A program made the translations under genes and the position numbers. Below the pieces are notes generated by a model that did no database searches, was not told the DNA's origin, and was given only the letters and a program-made list of their open reading frames with translations. 64,000 bases of DNA from Datura wrightii (Eukaryota; Streptophyta; Magnoliopsida; Solanales; Solanaceae): the NCBI GenBank assembly GCA_035772735.1, contig JASDFA010000002.1:5952001-6016000 (forward strand). Direction: 5' to 3'. Shown here piece by piece: positions 55,124 through 64,000 of the stretch. The stretch's first letter is position 1; each line of letters starts with the position of its first letter.

Positions 55124-55566
55124 CCTTCGCGATATGCCTTCTTACGTTTGACATGCATCACATGCCTTTGCATAATCATGTATATCCTGGTGAAAAATTG
55201 GCCAGTAATACCCACATTCTAGAGTTTTATGGGCTATGTTGATCCTTCTTGTGATGACCCACAACAGGGGATGAGTGACAAGCCTCTAATATGCTTAACA
55301 TCTCAGCCTCGGGCACACATCTTCGGATTACCCCATCAGCACAAATGTGGAATGAGAATGACTTATCCCAGAAAAGTTTCCACAAATTAAATATGAACTT
55401 CTTTATCTAGTGAAAGGATAAATCTTCACTTACCACATCGCTCACTAGATAATTAGCAAAGTCCGCAAACCATGGAATGAGATCCTGCGAAGTAGCAAAA
55501 ACTTGGTCGTCGAGTAATGTGTCATCTATATCAATATTATTTAGGAGTGTTGCATATGACTCCAGT
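55124..55566 (-). pseudogene. D: pol continuation (RNase H end to integrase zinc domain)
   Basis: Colinear on the minus strand with 34190-34620 of C. Shared text includes the counterpart of GGCCAGTAA(A/T)ACCC (55200; 34254) and the segment ATTAGCAAA(G/A)TC(C/G)GC (55451; 34501). It is heavily decayed with no open stretch over 60 codons. It is cut at 55567 by another LTR. Confidence 0.7.
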
Positions 55567-57461
55567 TGTAATAACCCAAAATCCCTAAGATCAGACCCAA
55601 GGGTTGAAATAGAGAAAATAGGATTTTTTGCATCAGGTCACAGGACGAGTCATCCAGTGTCCCGTGAGGTGCACCACGGGTCGTTAGGTGACTCATGGGG
55701 AGGAGGGAAGGTTTGGGTGGATTTTTGGGTTGGGGGTTGACCACGGGTGAATCCACGAGTAATAGTCAACACCACGAGTAGTTATGTTAGCCGTAGTCAT
55801 GTGTTTAACTTGAAGGTTGAAGGTTTTGGCAGTGCTCCTAACGGTTAGTCACCACGAGTCGTCAGGTACACCATGAGTCATGGTGTCCCTCGTGGTGGCC
55901 AGGGATGTTAAGTTTCTAGTGCCAACGATGGAAGGCAAACCACGAGTCGTGGTCATTGACAATGAGTCGTCCAGTCCCTCTTTGGGACTGGCAGTGTGTA
56001 TTTTCCGTAATTTCTAAGTTCCTAAGACGTAAACTATGTTGTTTTACGCTCATAAAAATGTGTTTTAATAGGGTTAAGCTCATTCTAAGCCTATTCCTCT
56101 CCATGCATGCAAGCCTAGAAGTTCCTAAGGGTGATCAAGCTTAGGATTCAACAAGTTCTTCCCTAAATTTCATTTGGGCATTCAAGATGGTTGTGTAATA
56201 AGAATTTCCCAGGTATGCAGGGTTATGAATGGATGTATCCGTCCACTCCCATGCCTAGTCCCTCTTCAATTTCATGTAATTTCTAAATTGATGAATTTAT
56301 GGGGTTTTAACCCAACTTGTGAATTCTCTAAGTATCTATCATGAATATTTTCTATGCATGTTTCTAATGTTGAATTATGATTCATGGGCATGTTTTATAA
56401 TATTTTCAATTACAAATTATGATTTCAAAATTTTACAAATAAGATGCCCATTTATGGAAGTTCATGAAAAGATGAGATTATGATCTATGCTTCTAGTTAT
56501 GATGAGATATTCATGATGAAAGTATGATTTCGAAATACCCATGTCTATGTTCATGTTTTGAGTAATCAAAATCTATTTCAAACATGTTTAAGTATTGGGC
56601 AAGCCCATATGATCAAGTACGTTTCAGGATTTATCTAAATTTCATGTTATTAGCTTACCATATAGTTTTGGGATCTAGACTCCCACTCTTGTTAAGCTTG
56701 TGGTATGGTTTGAGCCAAGGCTATTCATGTTATGTTTTCAGAATATGTATTTTATGTCATGATTTTAGCTTCGTCACTAGATGATCGTTCAACTTCATTG
56801 AAAAACAATGGAGAATATATGCATGTTTTTGGGAGTAGTGTCTAGCACTGAGTAGGCTAAGGGTCAGTCAACCCTGTGCCTCAAAACTACGTCCCAACGT
56901 AAGTATGTTCAAATTATTTAGGACCTCCCTTGTGAGCTTCCCCTACCCCTAAGGGGTCTTCATCTTGATATCGATATCATGGTAGCTTCCTTAGCCCTGA
57001 CAATGTTTTGGACAGCTCTGCCCACTTGAGTGTAATAGTCGGGACCATGTGAGCTCTATCGTGGTAATGTCAGTTATATGGCTAGTCTCCCATTGTTCCT
57101 CATGATTTCAATCATACATGTTTTTCAGTTAAGATATTATGTTTTCAGCAGGTTTGACCCAATGTTAAATTTTACTTATGATTATCAGTTTTCAACTTTG
57201 GGTTATTCGATTAAGTTATGATATTTAGTAATGTTTAAGTCATGTTTTCAGATAATAGCATGAAGGCCCTACTCTCTGACTCTTATGATGAAATGTTTAT
57301 CATATGCATGATCTTTAATTTTACTTACTTAGCGGCTTTTACTTACCTTGCTTACTCGGTACATTCCACATACTGACCACATACTCTATGCTTTATCATT
57401 TCATGATACAGACTCAGAATTTCAGGCTCAATCCCGTCGTTAGCCAGATATTCAGTGTTAG
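55567..57461 (+). repeat. Second plus-strand chromovirus LTR, truncated by L
   Basis: Starts TGTAATAACCCAAAATCCC, the same family as the solo LTR and as the LTR of L in opposite orientation. It contains CCACGAGTCGT-type words (55735-55980). The 3' end is missing because L inserted after ...CAGTGTTAG (57461). Confidence 0.82.
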
Positions 57462-59917
57462 TGTCATGCCCCGAGCTTACATCCTAGATGGGACACAGTA
57501 CCTGGAGTCACAAGTAACCCCAAGTCAACCCCTGGTCTATCTTACACTAGCATTCTGAGTAGCATGAAAATATATACAACGGAATTCTATGGCAAAAATA
57601 TAGTACTTTGAGAGAAATAAAGCTGGTTCATAATATTTGAAAACATTAGAACGAAACTACAAGTCTGAAATAAAACTAATCTGCGCCTGAAAGCCACTAT
57701 GACTGATGAGTTGCTGGGACAAGACCCCAACTAACTCCAAATATAAATAGAAGGAAAGAAAATATAACTGAAGTAAATAATCTCCATCCTCAAAGAATGA
57801 GGACTCACCAACTAGAATAGCTGAGGTCTTCGGTGAGTGGTCGGCTAACGAGGCTGAGGCTGACATCCTGCAGCTATATCATAAAATGATACAACATAAA
57901 AGTATGCATCAGTACTTTGAATGTACTGAGTAAGTGAGAGAAGCATAACCAATGAAATAAAAATGCTAAATTGAAAAGACATGCAATGACCGACTAAAGC
58001 TACTGAACTGAATGAATGATACAATAGAGATGATCTTAAAGACCTTGTCTGATGATCAAAGCATGTTCTAAATCTAGAATACTGATCTGCACTGAACTAA
58101 AACTGGACTGAACTGGCTAGTGGGAGAGTATATAACTGATATATAACCACGTGAGCTAGACGTGGAGTGCGATGTATGCACCCCATCGGTAGGACGCTAT
58201 ATACCTTGCCAGGATATAAAGGCATGACCTGGGTGATCACAAGAGTCTGGGGCCAATCTGGCCAATAAATACAACCTATGGTGGCAACGTAGTTCTGAGA
58301 ACCTGGGTGTGCTGGAACACCGGTCCACTCGGTGCTAAGTCTTACACCTACTGGATAGTTCTAAATTTAGTACTAAGCTGATAGCTTGAAACTGGGACAT
58401 AAGACTAGTCAAGGATACATATTTTAAAGCACCCTGAGAGTCTTATCAACCAGATTCTAAAAATGGGTTCTAAGACTGGTCAGAGCTGCTTATCTAGAAG
58501 CGTCATAACCTTCTATAAAACAAACTAAAATCTAAAACTGTGGTCCTAAGGCTAGTTGGAATTGTTTGTCTAAAGTGTCATGACAGCATAGTGGACCAAT
58601 AAAAACTGAATTCTGAATTTGATTCTAATAACTAGGATGTACTATAGACACCTCGGGAATTTCTATAGTCAAATTGATCAGCTGACATTTTATGATTGAC
58701 ACAAAGAGTTCTAACATTCTTACTAAAACTAAACTGACAATAATCTGATTTCATGTCAATGCTCCCAACAATATGGGATTCCACAACACTGATAAATCCA
58801 AGAAAAATTTTGATATCCAAGCACTAATGCAAAGTTCAAGATTTTCTAGTTCAAGAAATAGGGCTAAATTTCAGCACAAGATTTAACATCATTTTAGTCA
58901 ACTAATGGGTTGAAAATATCTATAATTAACATGGTATAATATTCCACATGATTTTTGCAAAGTATGACTAGCAATGTCTTCACATTCAGTAGTTTCTGGG
59001 CTACAACTAATAGAGACAAATAGGAAGGAATTTGGGGACACCGAGGAAGAACTATTTTCTTGTTGAATTCCCACATACCTGGTGAAGAAGCCCAAAAAAT
59101 TTCCTTGAGAAGCCGAGGAGAAAAGGTTGCCCTAGCTCTTGCTCTGAAAAGCTCTGAGAGAAGTTCTATGATGATTCCTGAGAGTATGGATGGGGAGAAT
59201 GAGGAAAGAAACCCTTTAACCCCTCTAATAACTCTAAAAATATGCTTAAAACAACATAGATTAGAGTCTAGGAGGGTAAAAAATTATAGAAAGACCCTTG
59301 AAAACTCGCAGGTGAAAAATGATTATCAGTCCCAACGGGTGACTTAACGGGTCGTGGTCGGTAACCACGACTCACGGTCACACTCATGAGGTGCACTGCC
59401 TGAAACCCCCTATTGGTCACCACGAGGGACCTAATAAGACGTGGTTAGTGGCCATGACTCATGATCACCTCTCGTGGACTACACTACCCAAAAATAACTG
59501 GAGTCCCCACGGGTGACACCGTGATTCAGGTATCCCAAACGAGTCATGGTGAGGACCCGTTGGGCACACTACCTGGCCTCCTATAAATCTTAACCAAAAC
59601 CTGACCAAAGGTTACCTAACATGTCGTGGCATGGACCACGACTCATGGGGACTAGTCGTTAGTCTCACTGCCTAATATTTTCCTGGCCTAAAATTTATCC
59701 TAGACCACGAGTCAGATCACGACTCATGGTCACACACGTGGTCACCCTATTCTCCAAAAATTTTCACTAAGTCTACAGGCCTCACCACGAGTCACTCAAC
59801 AACTCGTGGTCACCATCCACGGGTCACAGAACGACTCGTTCTGTGACCTAGTGCAGATTTTCCAGTTTTCTTTTATTTAAGTTCTGGGTCTAGTCTTTGA
59901 GTTTCTGAGGCATTACA
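57462..59917 (-). repeat. L: 3' LTR (2456 bp)
   Basis: Plus-strand text runs from TGTCATGCCCCGAGC to GAGGCATTACA, i.e. minus TGTAATGCCTC...GGCATGACA. Words of the type CACGAGTC/GACTCATGG cluster at 59340-59840. The LTR fragments at 9041-9590 and 22472-22563 belong to this family. It has no supported gene of its own. Confidence 0.88.
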
Positions 59918-59944
59918 ATATCTCCACCTTGGGAACATTCATCC
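59918..59944 (-). other. L: polypurine tract region
   Basis: The minus strand ends CCCAAGGTGGAGATAT just before TGTAATGC, preceded by GGATGAATGTT as in T2 (GGACGAATGTT). Confidence 0.75.
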
Positions 59945-60150
59945 TCAAATGTTGCAAAACACACAAGAAAGTAGAGAATGACAATCTTTATGCGCAAATA
60001 CTGATCATGAAAGCTGAAAACCAGCGGAATGACCATCTCTGAAATGAATCACTAGTCTAAACTAAATTCACTAGTCATGCACATGTTCATTTGCATGAAT
60101 GAAGTTGAGGCATATGAACTAAAACCAATTTTGGGGCCGGAGTTCATACC

Positions 60151-63100
60151 TTAAAGGGAAACTAAGTCGGAAGGGAACAAACAGGGATATCTAGCCATCA
60201 AGTCCGCTTCAACCTCCCATGTAGCTCCCTCAACCTGCTAATTCCTCCACAAGACTTTGACTGAAGCTACTTCCTTGTTCCTTAGCTTACGAACCCGACA
60301 GTCAAGGATTTGGATTGGGAACTCCTCGTATGAGAGACTATCTTTCACTGCCATGCTGTCCAATAGCGCAATTGAAGTTGGATCACCAATGCACTTCTTC
60401 AATATTGACACATGGAATACTGGGTGCACATATGCCAATTCTGAAGGTAATTACAACACATAAGCTACCTTGCCGATTCGCCTCAGAATTCTATAGGGTC
60501 CCACATATCTGTTGCTGAGCTTTTTGTTCTTCCCGAATCTCATCACCCCTTTCATGGGTGAATTTTCAGATAGACCTAGTCATAAACAGCAAACTCCAAT
60601 TCTCTTCCCTAACATCAGCATAAGATTTCTACCGGCTCTGAGCTGTTTTCAATCTTTCCTTGATGAGTTGTACCTTTTGTATAGCTTCATGAACTGAGTC
60701 TAGCCCGATTATAGTAGCTTCACTAAACTTAAACCACCCAATAGGAGACCTGAACCTTCCACCATAAAATGCCTCAAGCGGGGCCATGTGGATACTAGAG
60801 TGGTAGTTGTTTTCGTACGCAAACTCAATAAGAGGTAAGTGGTCATCGCAATGGGCCTTGTAATCTATCGCACACGCTTTCAACATATCTTCTAGGTTCT
60901 GAATCGTCCGCTTAGCTTGCCCATCTGTCTGTGGGTGAAAAGCTGTGCTGAGCTTGACCTGGGTACCAAGTCCCTTCTGGAAAGAGTTCCAGAATTGTGA
61001 GGTGAACTGGGTACCTTTGTTTCAAATAATGGATAATGGTACCTTATGAAGTCTGAAAAACTCCCCAATATAAAGCCTAGCAAAGTCCTCAGCTGAATCT
61101 GTAGTTTTAATTGGGAGGAAATGTGATGACTTAGTCATCTTGCTATTACTACCCAGATAGAATCATGTTGCTGACAAGTTTGAGGTAGACTCATAATAAA
61201 GTCCATATTTACTTCTTCCCACTTCCACGTGGGTATGCTGATATCCTTGGTCATACCTCCTGATCTTTGGTGGTCTACCTTGACTTACTGGCAGTTCGAG
61301 CACTTAGCTAAGAATTCGGCAATGTTTCTCTTCATATCATTCCACCAGTAATTATCCCACAAATCGCGGTACATTTTAGTAGTACCAGGGTGGATGGAGT
61401 ATCTCGAGCTATGTGTTTCAGCCAATATTTGTTTTCTCAAGTCACCGATATCCAATACAGACAATCTGCCTTGGTAAAGGAGCACACCATCTCCCCTTTT
61501 GGAGAAAGCCTCAACCTCTTTCCAGAGAACCGGTTCTTTAAGTTTAAGTAAAATGGGATCATCATCCTGTTTGGACTTAAACTCAACAACCAAAGAGGAA
61601 TCTGACTCACTTTGCATTACCACTCCACCTTCAAATGAATCAACCAACTGCACCCCTAATTGAGCTATCCGGTGAGTATCTTTTGCCAACTCCTTTTTAC
61701 CTTCTTCAACATGAGTCAAGCTGCCCATAGACACTCTACTCAGGGCATCATCCACCACATTGGCTTTGCCCAGGTGATATAACACGCTTATGTCATAATC
61801 CTTCAGGAGCTCTAGCCACATTCTCTAACAAAGATTTAGGTCCTTCTGACTGAATACATACTGAAGGCTCTTATGATCGGTGAAACCATCCACGTGAGTG
61901 TCGTACAGATAGTATCTCCATATTTTCAATGCAAACACCACCGCTGCCAACTCAAGGTCATGAGTTGGATAATTCTTCTTATGAACTTTGAGTTGTCTGG
62001 AGGCGTAGGATATCACCTTGCCCCGCTGCATTAGAACATAATCGAGTCCAACTCTGGAAGCGTCGCAATATATCACGAACCCATCTGATCCTTCCGATAG
62101 GGTCAACACTAGAGTGGTAGTGAGTTGAGTTTTTAACTCCTTGAAACTCTTCTCCCACACATTTGAGTCAGCGTAGTCAAAGGAGATGCTATAGAAGAAA
62201 AGCCTTCCACAAAGCATTGGTAATACCCGACTGACCTAACAAACTTCTGATTTTAGTTGGGGAGGTAGGTCTGGGCCATTCTTATACTTCTGCTATTTTT
62301 TGAGGATCAACCTGAATACCCTCACCCGAGACCACATGACCCAGGAAAGACACGGACTTCAACCAAAATTTGCACTTGCAAAACTTGGCGAATATCTGGC
62401 AGTCTCTGAGTGTTTGAAGCACTATCCTCAGGTGATTAGCACGATCTTCCTCATTTCTGGAGTATACCAGAATGACGTCGATAAATACAATGACGAACAT
62501 ATCAAGATACTGCTTAAAGACTCTAGTCATCAAGTCCATAAAGGTTGTAGGGGCATTTGTTATTCCGAAGGACATAACCACAAACTCGTAGTGACCATAC
62601 CGAGTCTAGAAACCTGTTTTCAATATATCAGACTCTCTGACTTTTAGCTGGTGATACCCTGACCTGAGATCTATTTTGGAGAAACAACTGGCTCCCTAAA
62701 TTTTGTCGAACAGATCGTCAATTCTTGATAGGGGATACCTGCTCTTAACTGTGACCTTATTTAACTGACGGTAATTGATGCACATTCTGAGGGTACCGTC
62801 TTTCTTCCACACGAAAAGAACTGGAGCACACTAGGTAGAGATGTTGGGTATGATAAAACCCTTATTAGGAAGATCTATTAGCTGTTCCTTCAACTCCTGA
62901 AGTTCAGCTGGGGCTATTCTATAAGGAGGGATGGAGATGGGCTGAGTATCTAAAATAAGGTCTATACCGAAGTCAATTGCCCGTTCAGGAGGAACTCCAG
63001 GAAGATCTTCGAGGAACACATCTGGGAATTCACTGATAATAAGGACTGACAGGATATTAGGGTCTTAGAGTCGGAATGCTTGACCGGAACTAGATGGTAG

Positions 63101-63560
63101 ATACATCGCTTATATATGAGCTTCCTGGCCTTAAGGTAGGAAATAAATGTGCCCTTAGGAACTGAACTGCTGCCCGTCCATTCTAGAGCTAGCTCATTAG
63201 GGAACTAAAACCTGACGATACTAGTTCTGCAGTCGACTGAGGAATAATCCGAGTGTAACCAATCCATGCCAAGAATGAGGTCGGAGTCGACCATGTCTAA
63301 CTCTAAAAGGTTAGCTGGAATGACTTTATTGAAAACTAAGATTGGGCAGTTTCTATACACTCAGCTGGCTCTAACTGACTAGCCAATTAGGCTGGAGACC
63401 AAAAATGGTTCCGAGAGTACCTCTAGATTGATATCGAATCGGACTACTACGTGGGGAGTCACGAATGATAGTGTGGCCTCCAGATCAAGTAAGGCATATA
63501 CATCTAGATGGAAAAGACGTAAAATAACTGTGACCACATATGGTGGGTTCTCCTTATCCT
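60151..63560 (-). pseudogene. L: pol remnant (protease to chromodomain)
   Basis: From 63560 leftward: protease with ALLDLEATLSFV (the usual DSG/DPG reads DLE) and LILGMDWLHSD; linker with [20 protein letters not shown] (63019-62960). RT at 62900-62280 has [18 protein letters not shown] and the catalytic box FIDV instead of FIDD. RNase H at about 62100-61830 ([45 protein letters not shown]). Integrase zinc domain at 61450-61285 (SRYSIHPGTTKMYRD, CSNCQ), core at 61083-60629. Chromodomain end at 60330-60170 (KEVASVKVLWRN, TWEVEADLMARYPCLF), with the stop at 60151. Frames differ between 62282 and 62217 and around 60629-60886. Not functional. Confidence 0.88.
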
Positions 63561-63689
63561 GACGAGATGATAATGCATAAAAATGGTTTTGGCATTGATC
63601 GCCCTCTGTACCTAATGTATTAGCCTGCTGAGCTGGTTGGCTTGCTAGAGCTTCTAAGGTAGTGGATTATGACCTTTCTCGTCCTGCTG

Positions 63690-63990
63690 ACGGGCATTCC
63701 TTAAGCCGATGACCAAGCTGTCCACAACCAAAACAGCCGTCTCGACTCTGAAGACACTCTCCTAGGTGGTTCTTGCCGCACTTGGGACAAGATGGATACC
63801 TGTTACCAACACTATAACTCTGGGACAGAGAGACAAATTCTCCACCCCTCTTATCATGGTGGGACCGAAAGGTAGGGGCGTTGGCTGAGTTGGGTGGGAA
63901 GCCCTCTGCTACTGCTACTATGGGCGGCTGCTACCTGCAGACCTCTAGTGGTCATAATATGATTGGCCAGTCCTTGCCCGCTTGTTCTTT
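63690..63990 (-). pseudogene. L: gag C-terminal part with two zinc knuckles
   Basis: The minus strand reads CPKCGKNHLGEC, then QSRDG, then CFGCGQLGHRLKEC (63735-63694). These are two nucleic-acid-binding knuckles, the second a standard CX2CX4HX4C. The preceding Ser/Pro/Gly-rich text continues to the window edge. This is the nucleocapsid end of gag, just upstream of protease. Confidence 0.8.
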
Positions 63991-64000
63991 CACTCCATGT

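Larger units (their letters stand above)
57462..64000 (-). mobile_element. L: degenerate minus-strand chromovirus, 3' part
   Basis: On the minus strand: gag zinc knuckles, protease, RT, RNase H, integrase with chromodomain, PPT and 3' LTR. It runs off the right edge. Inserted in the LTR that ends at 57461. It is decayed: many stops, at least three frame changes, and catalytic losses in RT and protease. Confidence 0.88.

Noticed and set aside
55477..55740. Plus-strand 87-aa ORF
   Set aside because: It spans the junction between decayed D pol and an LTR start, so it is a chance frame.

Overview
This window looks like plant nuclear heterochromatin. Almost all of it is Ty3/gypsy LTR retrotransposons nested in one another, and I found no ordinary host gene, tRNA gene or CRISPR. 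The chromodomain-bearing Tekay/Del-type elements, the Athila/Tat-type elements, and a 3' ORF resembling the 'putative plant transposon protein' common in nightshade genomes together suggest Solanaceae. That assignment comes from recalled family resemblance, not from a search.

Layout. 1-5250: 5' part of a decayed minus-strand Tekay-like element (T1), ending in its 5' LTR. 5251-8190: AT-rich spacer with a possible Helitron remnant and a clear Stowaway-type MITE. 8190-9040: decayed reverse transcriptase (K) carrying a ~75 bp patch of mitochondrial small-subunit rRNA. 9041-9590: LTR fragment. 9590-11800 (A, minus) and 11850-14710 (E, plus): arms of Athila-like elements facing each other. 14740-17124 (F) and 18295-22471 (G): two same-family minus-strand elements, both inserted in an older Athila-like pol (J, 17125-18294). 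22472-23530: two chromovirus LTR fragments in opposite orientations. 23531-25640: B, an element with no pol domain that I can find. 25641-27142: plus-strand gag remnant (H). 27143-48955: a large minus-strand Athila-like element (C), split by a structurally complete plus-strand Tekay-like element (T2, 36224-46588, TSD CTCTT). 48956-55566: another Athila-like element (D), split by C and by a solo LTR (52954-55118). 55567-57461: truncated plus LTR, interrupted by minus-strand chromovirus L (57462 to the window end).

T2 has the usual chromovirus order: LTR, Met PBS, gag, protease, RT, RNase H, integrase with chromodomain, PPT, LTR. Its single reading frame is broken by six stop codons and no frameshift. 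The Athila-like elements have gag, protease, RT, RNase H and integrase, then a second ORF downstream of pol in the position where Athila elements carry an env-like gene.

The most interesting pattern is in the Athila-like set. An 18-nt hairpin lies exactly 11 nt after the pol stop codon in all five copies. A ~38-nt direct repeat flanks the 3' ORF. In element B, which lacks that ORF, the two repeats are brought close together. These are candidates for an undescribed RNA or expression module. No computation was run; boundaries marked approximate were set by eye.
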